Source: Beroe ovata (taxonomy: Eukaryota > Ctenophora > Nuda > Beroida > Beroidae). Taken from it: a DNA stretch of 59,394 nucleotides. The notes under the pieces were generated by a model. The model ran no database searches and was not told the origin of the DNA. It saw only the letters and a list, made by a program, of their open reading frames with translations. A program made the translations under genes and the position numbers. The stretch is taken from contig CAMPET010000169.1 of NCBI GenBank assembly GCA_946803715.1, positions 4,301 through 63,694 of the forward strand. Reading direction: 5' to 3'. Positions 36,401-45,945 of the stretch are shown one piece after another (the first letter of the stretch is position 1; every line of letters begins with the position of its first letter).

Positions 36401-39400
36401 GAGTGTTTGATCTGTCCATTTTCTGGTACTTATTTTGAGTTAGCACGTCGGGAAATCGAGAAAAATTCTAATTTCTTCTATGTACGATTGTTAGCTCAGC
36501 CTATAGTCACGTAGTAATCTCCTGAACAATGCCCCATCATACATTTTCCCTGTTCAGGTGTTTTTCCAGTCTCTGTTCCACATGATGGAGTCCACTGTGG
36601 GCGAGCATCTCACAGCCCAGCACAAGGAGGCCTGGACCTGCTTCTCCACTGCTCTCATAAGATCCTACAAGAAGGGCCAGGGAGATGCGGCACATGGCAT
36701 ATTCGAACAGGATCCGGTCCCGTTCAAGAAGTACACAGCGCCCTCTGCACAACCAGAGGAGGAAGTGGTGTTACAGGAGGGTGTGCCTGAAGAAAAGGAG
36801 GAGGAGGAATCGGGGATAGATGAGGAGGACAGGAAGGAGGCTGCGGCTACCATTCAACGACATTTTAGAGGACACCATGTCCGCAAACGAACTCGGGCCG
36901 TGAAGAAGGGAACGAAGATTAACCTGAGCACGAAACAGCTGCTACAGGAAAGTTGGGGAAAGTTGGAAGGGGATGAACTTCAACATGGACTGAAAGTTCT
37001 CAACAGGTAACCTTGATAAGTTGATAAGGTACATTTTTTGACCTCCATGACAAGACAATTCATTTTTTTGTTCATTTGTTTGCTGCTGGTACATGACTTT
37101 CAATCTGGCAGGATGTTATCCCTGAGCCCTGAACTTGTAGACGGGTATTCATTCAAAGATGACCGGGAAAAGAGTGCTTATTTCATAGATTTTAGTGGAA
37201 ATTACCCGGATGTCCCAGCAAGAAACTGGTTCCTCATGTTTAAGTTAGTTTTTCTCGATTTGGTTACATTTACCATGATCAAATAGTTCCCTGTGACTGT
37301 ACAGTTTACATCATCGTGAAGAAATTCGAATGTTCCACTCCTTTAACTCAGCATCTGTGTGTTCCACAGGGAAGTTCTCACGGCACCCCAAGAAGCTCTG
37401 ATATCAGTTTCAGTATCAGCCGGTTTATCGGGTATATTGCTCAGAATTATAGATAACGATACCGGTAAACAGATACCGACCATATGTAACCGACCGAAAC
37501 CGTACCTCTTCACTCCAAACAAGGTGAATACCCCGATTCATGATGCTCATGATTCTGTATCGGAATAATAATCCGTCTGTCTATTGTTAGATCGTTGATT
37601 GAGATATATCTTTACATTCCCTCACCGTCGCGAATTCCCAAGTTGTCCTTGAATATATGGTGGAAGTTATGCGTTCTGTATACATTAACCTCTATTGTTA
37701 ATCATTCTCAGACGGGTTACACCTTCATGTGCGAGGGAAGGACTCACGAAGGTCCGCTTACCGGTGGTAAGTACCGACTACGACTGGTGGGGACGACACC
37801 AGAACTACTAGTTCCAACCCGGGATGTGTCGACCAGTTCTGTGGAAACTAACGAGGTGAAGGAGTACTACACTCCACAACGACATGATATCATGTTCAGG
37901 TGGGTACTGTAGTTTATGGGGGGATGGGGGGTTCTAGGGTGTGATTGAGCTTGGTACGGTTTGCATGGGGTTTGGTACGGGATTATATGGGGCATGATTG
38001 GAATAGCGAGAAAATGGTTATCAGTTGCTCACACTCTGTCAGGTACGGCGTTCACGTGACTTGTGACACCCCTGCCACAGTTCAAGTCAGTACATCCAAA
38101 TCGGATGTCAACTTCAGAGTGGAGGTGAGTCAGCTGTTTTAATATGAAGTTGCAAATACCACTACATTTCTCACAATTCCCCATCACACCATCACTGCAT
38201 GTGGCAATGATGGGCTTATCGTGTCGCTCACTCTAACATACTAGTCTCAGCTGTTATAATATGAAGTTGCAAATACCACTACTCGGAACATTTCACCACC
38301 ATCATGATCAATGTAGTGAGCATAGCTCATGACTACTCAGTCAAAGTGCCATGTGGTTCCTGTCTTGTTTTTTATGGTTTCGTCAATTTACAGCACACTT
38401 GCGCACGCCCTGTTTCTGGTTATAAAGATCAGTTTCGCTCTGTCAATACAACTAAGTCAATAGTCCATATGAACCCACGTTTCCTCACCAAATCCCCTCT
38501 AGAACTATATATCCATCCCCTCACTCACCCCTCTCCTTATCCCCCTCTCTCCCTCCTCCAGATATTTGACGAGGAAGAACTTCTGTTCAAGGAGGAGGGT
38601 ATCGGTAACATCGTCATACCGTGTGTCACTTTCTACCAGGATTCAGACGAGACTTCCTCAGCAAAGGGAGGAAGGCGAACACCGAGTAGCAAAACACGTG
38701 AGCCCCCGCACCCCAGATTATCTGAGGCTAAGAGCAGTCTCCTCATGTCCAGTAGCGAGACCAGCCTCGCTAAATTACATGATGTGCAGCTTGTGGAGCA
38801 GCTGATCCAATATATGCAGCAACCAGTGGCGTGGAGCTAGTTCCGATAGTCCTATCCTAGTGTAATTGTCCTCTTACAAATTGGAGAAGTGCACCTTATT
38901 GCCATTTAACTGGGAGCCTGCTGCCTGGGTCCTTATATATATATGCTTCGTCTCTTCAACTTTCAAATATCAATGTTTGTGGCCATGAAAACTCACCACG
39001 ACTGATATGTGTCGCAGCATTGAAATGTGGAGAATATAAACAGGAATCACTTGCACTCGGTGTTACATGCCGATCATCACGGATCGATCACTTCCAATGT
39101 GAAATTTGCTGGAACATCTAGCTGTGAGCTCCGAGCATGCTTGGAATAACTTGACATGTACAATGTACATTGTACATTGTGCACTGTGCAATGTACATTG
39201 TGCACTGTGCAGATAGGGTCCGGATAAGATAGCACTCAGCAACTCTGTTTTGAATGTATACTTTATAATGTCTTGAAATATACCACATACTAACATGATG
39301 ACAGATCGATCTAAATCTACAGGGGCTAAGAGTGGGTCTAAGTCACCGGGGGCCAGAGCCAAGACCCCATCTGCCGCTGTCATCCCAGACCCTGACAAGG

Positions 39401-42400
39401 TTCCTCGCAAGAAGGTAACTACCAATTATACTCATGCGATAATTCGCCAACAGTAATAGATGGTTGGCACCAATCATATTTACGATATCGTCATTGACCC
39501 AATCACAATAACCCCATGTCTCTAGACTCACCACTACATAGTACAAGCAACTGTCCTACGTAACACCTGGGATAATAATGATTCCCCCTGGCAAAATATC
39601 CTAGACCAGATACAACCTAAGGATGCAGACACAGGTTTGCTCCTTCATCACCCCTCACAATTCCCCATCACACCATCACTGCATGTGGCAATGATGGGCT
39701 TATCGTGTCGCTCACTCTAACGTACCAGTCTCAGAACGGCCAATGTCTGGCAGTATAGCTGAGGAGAAGCCGCTGACTCCAAACAAGAAGCGAGGAGCTA
39801 AGGATGAGAAGTCGAACCCGAAAGCCGCGTCTAAACCCGGCGGCAAGGCACCCAGTCCGGCGTTTGACGAGAGTAAGCCGTTCTGGATGCTCCGACTTTG
39901 TTCTGACGGAGGTAGGCATTAAATATTCTGAACTTATTTCAACTAAACCCGGCCCATGTCTGCGAGCATTTGACACTGGTCAGTGATCGAATTGGAAATA
40001 TAATAGGTCGGTAGGAAGTGACTACTAGGTACCTACAGAATTGGCCGTGTCCCAAATCTTTAACCCCCACCCCTCAATACTCCTCCCACCCTGCCCTACC
40101 ATTCTCTCCCCTCCCCACCCCTCCCAGGAGAAGATGTGATATTGAAGAGAGATACACAGAGGGAAGATGAGATAAAGAGCATCAAAGCTGCGTGGGAGGA
40201 GCTGCAGCCTGGCCGGGCTGCTAAGGTAGATACATGTACCTAACCTGTTTGATTAATCGTGCGTTTTGTGCCTTCTGTCTATCATGAATGGGTCAGAGGT
40301 CATCAAAACTCTAGATTCGATCATATCCTCACTTCTAGTCTTATACACTTTAGTACTTACACTATTACCTACATTCTTACCTACATTGTATTAGGCACAT
40401 CGATAAGTACATTGTACAATGTACCAATACATGTTAGTCGGTATACAATGTTAGTCGGTATAGTCTTTATCACAGCTACAGTGCTACTAAATCATCTGAA
40501 CGTAACTAAGCCCGTTCAAGCTTTTCATTTTTCCCTTTTCTACATTGATATGCAACACCTTCTAGAACTGTCTTTAAAGTGTTTTTTCGACTTGACACAT
40601 GACGTAACCATGATTCTGGGGAAATGAAATGTGAGCCGCTGGTCCGATTTTCCATTGCACTTACTGCAATATTAAACCATGATTTGAGTAGAGGAGTAGG
40701 ATTGGTTGTGTTGCAGCGGAAGTAGAATTTTTGCTTCGTTTCCCCCGCACATTCCCAAAACAATTCCAATTTTTTTTATAATCAGTTTCTAAACCCTCGT
40801 GTAGTCATGTCATTCTTCTTGATCAAGATATGTTTCATCATGGTGCTGTCTTACCTTGCTTTGATCATCTACATGTACAGAAAAAGACGGGCGTACTCTC
40901 ACTTCCCCTCCCCGCCCATCGACAGCTCTCTTCTCTGGCCCCTCGGTCATCTTACAAACGTGAGGAGGATTTGCCGTGCGCGTCCCGAGCTTGCGCTTTA
41001 TCCTGCTTTCTATGAGCTCCACGAGATGTGTCAGGGAGAAATGACTGCTATATTCCTTGTCCTACAGAATTTCATCGTTTGCACCGATTTGAAGATAATC
41101 TCGCATGTACTGATGGATCGCTCGGTTTTCTTCAAATCGGACGCTGTGAACAAGAACCTATCAAGTATTGCTGGAGTGCGAGTATTAGGTAAGTACGGAC
41201 TGTTAAGTGATCCAGGATCAGAGGTGTGGGCGGCAAAACGGCGAATTATGGACCCCGCCTTCCATCGGACATTCCTCAGATCCGCATTGGGCGGACTCAA
41301 GCAGGCTAGCCGTAACCTCATAGAGACGTGGCGACGTCACGCTGATACTGGGACCACGTTCGATATCACCACAGATGTGAACATGTGTGCGTTAGAGGCG
41401 GTATCTATGTGTGGATTCGACTGGACACCTGATATGATAGCCGAACATGGCGAGCAGGCGTTAACTACTGTTCGCCTCATCTTTCAAATGGCTGGGTTTG
41501 TGTTTAAAGAACCTATCACCTTCCAGTTGCCTTGGGTCAGGAGGGAGGAAAAAGCGCAACTCAGAACCAATGTGACTGCCATGCGAGATGTCACCAGACA
41601 CTACATTGAACAAATAGGGAAAACGGGGGAGCAACGTAACAACATCCTATCGCATATCATTAGAGCTCATGGGGTGTCTGAGGAGTTGACTAAGGAAGAC
41701 ATTATCGATGAATATTTTTTGTTTCTGGTGGCTGGCATGGAGACCACAGCCATTTCCATCTCCTGTGCTATTTGGTTCCTCTCTAAGTACCCGGAGGTTT
41801 ATGATAAAGTGCAGCAGGAGGTAGACCAAGTGTTTGGAACCAAGGATGAGTTAGAATTCGAGGATATCAGCAAATTGGAGTACCTAGAGAAGGTTATCAG
41901 GGAGACTCTGAGGTTGAAGGGACCTGTTCACGGAACTTCGCGGCAGTGCAAGCAGCACGGAGTAAAGGTGAGTGGAGTCAGCATTCCCGAGGGGGGAGTA
42001 GTTGTTATTCCCATCAAGGTTCTCCAGCGAGACTGCCGCTACTGGAGTGATCCGGAACAGTTCGACCCGGACAGATTCTCTGCAGACAGGATCAGGAACA
42101 TCACTCCGTACACGTACATGCCGTTTTCCATCGGTCCGAGGAATTGTATTGGCCGGAACTTCGCTATGATGGAAATGAAGATCATACTCTCGCTGGTTTT
42201 GAGGAATTTCGAGGTCCTCAGTCAGAGTCCTGAGGATAAAGAATTGCCGACCATGGTTGCCCTTACAGAGAGACCAAGATATGGTGTTCATGTTGAGCTT
42301 AAATCGAGATGAACAGAGCAAAAATGAATTCGTTGTATTTATATCTCCAGATTTCGGGTGGGAATCTATCAATCAACACACATGACTCAATTGACAATAT

Positions 42401-43864
42401 TTGACTCTTTCTTTTGCTAAAATTGATACCATAATATTGTATTGTTTTGCAATCCTGTAGTTTTTCTCGATCATCAATTACTTGGAGTGTTAAATTCATC
42501 GACAATTACCATGCTATCACTGGTGTTCAATTAATATACCAGACCTTGAGCGAAACATGTCCATACTCATAGTTGATGAGTTGATAATATCAACTCATCA
42601 ACTATTATCAATGATAAGGTTCTAAAAGTAAAGCTGAAAGTAAATTATGCCAATCTCGTTTTTTACATCTCAAACCTCGATCAGGCCCAAGCTCTCCGAG
42701 AGAAGTATCTGGCCAGGAAAGCGGAGGAGGCAGCTAAAGCAGTATCCGTGACTGAGGGAGAGAAAGTGGAGGGGGATGCTGTTGCTAAGGAACCGCCACA
42801 GGTAAACTTGATACGCAGGATATTTGCCTCTCTGCTACTAGCTATCTCACAGCTGACCGTACTTATCTAGTACCTAGTATTAGTATTACCTAATCCGTAT
42901 CTAAATCTCCTCTCAATTCTGTTATTTACAAACTTGAGTACAATCTCTAATTCAAGGATGTTATCAAAGAGAAGACAGATATTTCATTACTCTCCGAAGT
43001 GAGACCTGAGTCGCCGAAGTTCTACGAAATACCGCCGGAGTTCCAGCAATTCGTGAGGTGATATCTGACCCAAGGAAACCCACCTCAAAATCGTTGCTTA
43101 AACCATGACTTAGTCTGATATGAGTTATTGAATTATCATGCGGACTGAACCATCCTTAATCCAGGAATATGACGGATGAACCGAATCTGTTTGATGAAGA
43201 CGAGCACGCACGACTGCTCGACTGTCACAGATCAAAAGTAAGATTCTGATACGGTCATAACATGACTGGTTAACGTGCACGCACGAGCGAATGCCGAAAA
43301 CTCCTAACTGCTAGTGCAACACACTCGCAACATGACTGCGACACACTGATCCTGAACATATGATAATACTACAACCACTTAGTAGCCATTCACAATTTTC
43401 ATATCAATATCATGCGTTTGATGTTTGAGTTTCTCAGATTACCGTCATGTTTGTCTCAACAGGTAGAACATTTCCACGAAGAAAGGAAGAGTGTTCTGGA
43501 CGGGAGGAAGGATAACAGATCCCGGAGAAATGACCTGAAGGACAAACTACTGACAACAGCAGAAAACATGCAGGTATTCATTCCGCATCGACAGCAGAAT
43601 TTTAAGATTATAGATATTTGCAACCTGGGCATCAGTAATTCAGGTTGAAAATTTGAAATGTTATTTCAAATTCAGGTTGAAGTAGACACCCGAAGGGAAG
43701 AGGTTTTTGTTCTTCGGGAATCGTTAAGGCAGAAACAGCTCGCTGAAGAGGCGGCACGGCTAGCCGCATTAGAGCCACTGCAAGACCAGGCGTCTGTCGC
43801 TACACCAAAACCTTCATCGGCTAAGAAACCAAAGAGCCCTAAGGGTGGTAAAAAGAAGAAATAA
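21496..43864 (+). CDS. ADGB: Androglobin (calpain-like + permuted globin + IQ)
   Basis: Androglobin, a chimeric globin linked to ciliated and sperm cells. Exons: 21496-21557, 21685-21790, 23486-23536, 23707-23796, 24110-24278, 24365-24617, 24728-24817, 24916-25025, [25220-25366, 25410-25552, 25661-25737 or their copies 26310-26456, 26500-26642, 26751-26878], 26960-27149, 27235-27339, 27430-27579, an unresolved part, 31046-31224, 31817-32074, 36258-36398, 36558-37006, 37112-37243, 37370-37523, 37712-37899, 38043-38124, 38562-38697, 39323-39414, 39526-39634, 39735-39911, 40128-40225, 42685-42801, 42957-43057, 43165-43237, 43463-43573, 43676-43864. Calpain-like part: KLYWMGCWRKIVVDD, then MLTGWLPEVID; the usual nucleophile Cys position appears to be Gln. 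The split globin follows, then an IQ motif (AAATIQRHFRGHHVRK), further beta-rich calpain-type repeats, and a coiled coil ending in a lysine-rich tail (GGKKKK). The helix-E Gln is kept but the exon that should hold the proximal His has none. Three other genes lie in its introns. Exon duplication near the N at 25738 is probably an assembly effect. Confidence 0.93.
21847..22877 (-). CDS. Secreted two-domain C-type lectin, nested in ADGB intron 2
   Basis: Three exons in phase: 22555-22877, 21959-22447 and 21847-21931, about 298 residues. Starts with a signal peptide (MYQSLLLILSLLPLY). The first C-type lectin-like domain runs from CQYELV through ACCESS-type core WIGLVKD to the Cys in FIVCSVK, crossing intron 1. 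The second begins at KYMMIEQS and has WLWMDGE, W-S-WSDG and a terminal Cys pair (LCQC). Canonical calcium/sugar motifs EPN/QPD and WND are not obvious, so carbohydrate binding is uncertain. The last exon adds a short tail ending RWELSI. No membrane anchor is seen, so it is likely secreted. It lies wholly in an androglobin intron on the opposite strand and has its own introns, so it is not a recent retrocopy. Confidence 0.85.
25021..25737 (+). repeat. Direct duplication, left copy (androglobin exons 9-11)
   Basis: About 715 bases repeated at 26113-26827 with only scattered differences (for example TTCGGTTGT against TTCGGATGT, and a two-base TC slip). It begins at the TA of CATAATATGT and stops at the N at 25738 inside exon 11. 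It carries full copies of two exons and part of a third. Confidence 0.95.
25739..26112. mobile_element. Truncated Tc1/mariner-type MITE between the duplicated segments
   Basis: The right end is complete: GCTGAGATAT, then TTTTTTTTGACACACCCTG followed by the target TA at 26113-26114, as in the NEK8-intron MITE. The left end is missing at the N (25738). Internal ATATCTCAGCCG near 25851 marks an inverted subterminal block. No transposase is visible. Confidence 0.8.
26113..26827 (+). repeat. Direct duplication, right copy (androglobin exons 9-11)
   Basis: Second copy of the 25021-25737 segment, starting exactly at the TA target of the MITE and continuing without break into unique sequence that completes exon 11 (26751-26878). 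This copy is the one that connects to the rest of the gene. Confidence 0.95.
28096..28551 (+). repeat. Tandem duplication, copy 1
   Basis: Begins TTGCTTTCACGCTGTTTC and ends CATCCCATTGCTCTCAGT, directly followed by the N at 28552 and a second copy. Contains three GATACGTCA boxes spaced about 24 bases. Confidence 0.9.
28553..29029 (+). repeat. Tandem duplication, copy 2
   Basis: Same start and end as copy 1, with several substitutions and two small insertions (an extra GCGTTATCAGA-type stretch near 28772 and about 11 extra bases near 28900). It runs directly into a TG microsatellite at 29032. Confidence 0.9.
32166..33224 (-). CDS. Divergent homeodomain transcription factor, nested in ADGB
   Basis: A single exon of 352 codons from ATG at 33224. 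The amino two-thirds is Pro/Ser/Thr-rich and low complexity, with a conserved-looking block ISLEDLIRMAAHICEADP. The homeodomain is near residues 254-314: it begins KYTRKNFSPDQIEGLEAAF and recognition helix 3 reads ERSISYWFQNKRARSKPP. Trp48, Phe49, Gln50, Asn51 and Arg53 are present; position 47 is Tyr rather than Ile/Val, position 52 is Lys. A Gln/Ala-rich tail follows. I cannot assign it to ANTP, PRD, LIM, POU or TALE classes: no second DNA-binding domain or loop insertion is visible. It should bind DNA in the nucleus. It lies on the opposite strand in the 4.2-kb androglobin intron; its upstream region has five CACGTG boxes. Confidence 0.85.
   Translation of the reverse strand: MHELNMTTLCHNGMETEEKLVPSFEGIDPPLLDPVMVEHFNNLHSPEPETPPAVNTVTATAPASNAIPTAIPQRISLEDLIRMAAHICEADPSYSEQILSLLQCQTAVGQEKSEQNVVSPQRPPLQTPPSLSPTKTPKCSPTKMKQEERAQDQQVRQLSPVITHTTSLSPFHDGRGGGRDRSSEPSLPDTNTILSTLNQSILLQEYSHSLALQIATSTLQAEQQATPVTSSPPDGNLFVMENKASNFIPLKDFRRPGPKYTRKNFSPDQIEGLEAAFQEHRFVKKELRKQLASKLNLSERSISYWFQNKRARSKPPITMSSEAALKAARQQADQQASATATLQQTLQQSCAT
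33546..33763. promoter_or_regulatory. Cluster of five CACGTG E-boxes
   Basis: CACGTG occurs at 33546-33551, 33661-33666, 33730-33735, 33744-33749 and 33758-33763, the last three spaced exactly 14 bases apart. The cluster lies about 320-540 bases upstream of the homeobox start codon (minus strand) and within an androglobin intron. CACGTG is the classic site for bHLH factors such as Myc/Max, USF or Clock-type dimers. That it regulates the homeobox gene is inference. Confidence 0.45.
33764..36257. other. Androglobin intron upstream of the homeobox gene
   Basis: No exon seen. Holds a TG run at about 33880-33904, a short GC/TG-rich tandem array at 34815-34905 and a TG tract near 35450. It ends at a pyrimidine-rich acceptor before the exon at 36258. 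Confidence 0.5.
34815..34905. repeat. GGGTAGGGTACTGCAGA tandem array
   Basis: About five imperfect copies of a 15-17-base unit GGGTAGGGTACTGCAGAG, with small changes between copies. Unrelated to the coding sequence; lies in the androglobin intron upstream of the homeobox gene. Confidence 0.8.
38170..38252 (+). repeat. 83-bp intronic duplication, copy 1
   Basis: Contains CCCCATCACACCATCACTGC, then GGGCTTATCGTGTCGCTC, ending AGTCTCAG. It is repeated at 39652-39734, where the same AGTCTCAG forms the 3' splice site of an androglobin exon. Copy 1 lies in a different androglobin intron with no known exon directly after it. Confidence 0.9.
39652..39734 (+). repeat. 83-bp intronic duplication, copy 2 (serves a splice acceptor)
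   Basis: Nearly identical to 38170-38252, with two or three substitutions. Its last bases AGTCTCAG are the acceptor of the exon starting at 39735. Confidence 0.9.
40807..42312 (+). CDS. Cytochrome P450 (CYP46-like), nested in ADGB
   Basis: A single exon of 501 codons, the usual length for a microsomal P450. It starts with a membrane anchor (FFLIKICFIMVLSYLALIIY), followed by a basic stop and a proline-rich hinge (HFPSPPIDSS). Helix I has AGMETTAIS with the acid-Thr pair for oxygen activation; helix K has the ETLR pair; the meander has FDPDRF; the haem loop is FSIGPRNCIGRNFA with the ligand Cys near residue 440. It should be an ER monooxygenase fed by P450 reductase. The carboxy half is most like CYP46A (sterol 24-hydroxylase) and CYP4-type enzymes, so substrate is not assigned. 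It lies in the same orientation within the androglobin intron 40226-42684 and lacks introns itself, which could indicate an old retrocopy. Confidence 0.93.
   Translation: MSFFLIKICFIMVLSYLALIIYMYRKRRAYSHFPSPPIDSSLLWPLGHLTNVRRICRARPELALYPAFYELHEMCQGEMTAIFLVLQNFIVCTDLKIISHVLMDRSVFFKSDAVNKNLSSIAGVRVLGKYGLLSDPGSEVWAAKRRIMDPAFHRTFLRSALGGLKQASRNLIETWRRHADTGTTFDITTDVNMCALEAVSMCGFDWTPDMIAEHGEQALTTVRLIFQMAGFVFKEPITFQLPWVRREEKAQLRTNVTAMRDVTRHYIEQIGKTGEQRNNILSHIIRAHGVSEELTKEDIIDEYFLFLVAGMETTAISISCAIWFLSKYPEVYDKVQQEVDQVFGTKDELEFEDISKLEYLEKVIRETLRLKGPVHGTSRQCKQHGVKVSGVSIPEGGVVVIPIKVLQRDCRYWSDPEQFDPDRFSADRIRNITPYTYMPFSIGPRNCIGRNFAMMEMKIILSLVLRNFEVLSQSPEDKELPTMVALTERPRYGVHVELKSR
42569..42605. repeat. Perfect 17-bp hairpin
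   Basis: Left arm ATAGTTGATGAGTTGAT, loop AAT, right arm its exact reverse complement. It lies about 260 bases after the P450 stop codon and 80 bases before the next androglobin exon. Confidence 0.85.
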
Positions 43865-44256
43865 TCCCGATTGTTATTGAGTTTATCATGTTCATCAACA
43901 ATTAATATTATCGATTAAAAATCAAATAATCGAGAGTCCGAGCTCGCGGTTATTTCATCATTCATAATCATATTCAGCTCTGTTTAAATTTTGTTTTTGA
44001 TATGGTCACGGTTGATGGTGTCGCGACATGTCGTGTAACTGTGAACTGTAAAACTGTAAAAGGGTCATGGTGTATTGTTATTGTATTTGTTCTATATCGT
44101 ATAGGTACAGTAAAACTATATTGTAGTTCAACTTTCAAGATCGATTTTAATTGCACTTGCACTTAACTTGCAGTATTCTGATTCAATGTCATGATCATGT
44201 TTGGTCGTGATCGTATTAGAAATAAAATTGTACCACTACCTCCTCAACTAATGTTT

Positions 44257-44372
44257 GTGCACACGTTGCGCGCCCCTGTTCTACTCAGTGATCTGAAAAG
44301 TCGTAGAAAGGTCTCCAAACCACGGAGACGCGCAGCGCGCGCGGAGTATTTGGGTCACGCAGCGCGGGAACA
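44257..44372 (+). repeat. GC-rich dispersed repeat, copy 4 (fullest)
   Basis: Same ends as copies 1-3 (GTGCACACGTTGCGCGCCCC to GCGCGGGAACA), and holds both the AAGTCGTAGAAAGG block and the CACGGAGACGCGCAG block, each of which is missing in one of the tandem copies. It lies downstream of androglobin and is followed by element sequence shared with the first block. Confidence 0.85.
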
Positions 44373-44580
44373 CTAATGTTGTAATTATATCGTAGGATTT
44401 CTCCATACCCTCGCTGAAGGGTTTTTATACTTTTAATTTTATCTATATCCCTGGCAAGTGCAAGGCTGCAGGCGGAATTACAATTGCGCGGCGCCGCGCC
44501 GACGGTAAAAAAACCCTACAACGAAGCGCCAGCTCAGCGAAAAAATAATTGCGGTGCGCGCGCGATGAAATTCTCGACTG

Positions 44581-44858
44581 GGGCTATTGCAGTTACAGTA
44601 TCATCGACAACCAAGCTTTTCACCATACAAGGTTTCTTCGTGCGCTAAAAATTTGTCAGATGTTACCTGACCTGTTTCTCGCGCGCGGCGCGCGCGCCTT
44701 CATCGAAGGCCGAAACAGGCCTGTTTCGGCCTTCGATGAAGGCGCGCGCGCCGCGCGCGAGAAACAGGTCAGGTAACATCTGACAAATTTTTAGCGCACG
44801 AAGAAACCTTGTATGGTGAAAAGCTTGGTTGTCGATGATACTGTAACTGCAATAGCCC
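44581..44858. repeat. Perfect 139-bp-arm palindrome ending at an N
   Basis: Bases 44581-44719 are the exact reverse complement of 44720-44858, with no spacer; the centre is ACAGG|CCTGT. The right arm ends exactly where the single N (44859) begins. The left arm includes the GTCAGATGTTACCTGACCT motif and belongs to the GC-rich repeat family. Confidence 0.95.
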
Positions 44859-45370
44859 NTCAATAGACAAAATTTGCCCCATGCCTAAATAGTAATTGTT
44901 ATTTTGTGATGTATTTATTATTATTTAATTTGCTGAAAGTTGACAACTGTCCAGGCTTTGACATTCATTCAGCCCCAAGGGGGATCAAATTAGTGATAGG
45001 GTCACCATATTAGAATAACTCAATTAAGAATGATGGTGCCCTCCAGAGATTGAAAGTGCCGTTATCTAATGAGACCAAGGAGATCTTACTTCAACATATG
45101 CAAATGTGGCTTTGTATTCCAAAGATCAGTTGTGCAAATTATAGGCTCACAGAAGTTTCAGATAGCAATTAGCTGGTTGCACATTTTTTGATGAATGTCA
45201 TACATCAATGTTAATCATATCTGAGGACCAAGAAACCTATGCCTGGCTAGTTAGTTTGATCTCCACTCCATCATTCTGTATCTGTAAGTTTACTCTTTGA
45301 TACTGAATCAAATTATCAAAATGATGTGGCTCATCTGTCATCATTGCTCTGTTCATTCCAACACTCATTG

Positions 45371-45666
45371 CCAAGAGTCATGCAATAAGAGATATTGAGT
45401 CATGTGGGGCAATTCAGCATATCAGGGATCTTTGTTTTGATATGGAAATTAATGCAGATTGCCATTATGTCATCCTTACAAGTGCTGGATGTCTAAGAGA
45501 ATTTTGTCTGACCAAAAAGGGCAACATCATAGATCAATCAACAGGAAAATGCCTCATGGTTGATTTAACAACAGATAACATGTTGTCATTTGGTCCATGT
45601 GAATATGCAACAATGTGGGAAGTTTTAGACTATGCATACATCCTCTTGGAGGGCAGCTCCCCCTGA
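45371..45666 (+). pseudogene. Ricin-type lectin-domain fragment (GALNT-like)
   Basis: An open frame encodes RDLCFDMEINADC, then CLTKKGNIIDQSTGKCLMV and FGPCEYATMWEVLD, which resembles the beta-trefoil lectin domain at the carboxy end of polypeptide GalNAc-transferases (CLD, QS-GKCL and final Q/M-W features). No catalytic domain, no convincing start codon in this frame and no splice partner is visible, so it looks like an isolated or decayed fragment. The surrounding 44.9-45.9 kb is AT-richer than the flanks. It could be an exon of an unseen gene. Confidence 0.4.
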
Positions 45667-45945
45667 AGAGAAGACACACATTGTTATCCATCCTTCCTAC
45701 AATGAAGAACGACTCACCTCTGAAAGTTTGAAAGTCCTGAAGAGGAATTCTGTGGGGCCATTGAACATCTTGGTGGACTCTGTGTTGATATGGATGACCA
45801 GTAGGAAATCAAGAGCAACCATGACAACTCTTCGAAATAAAGTATACAAGTAATGTATAGATTATGAAAGATCTGGTAAATTTCATTTTTCAATAGGATG
45901 AATTTCTATTGACTCCCCTTCCTCGAGTGATTTAGTTCGAAATCC

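Noticed and set aside
40807-42312. P450 as bacterial contamination because it is intronless
   Set aside because: It has an ER anchor and animal-type P450 features, and the host androglobin exons join in phase on both sides.
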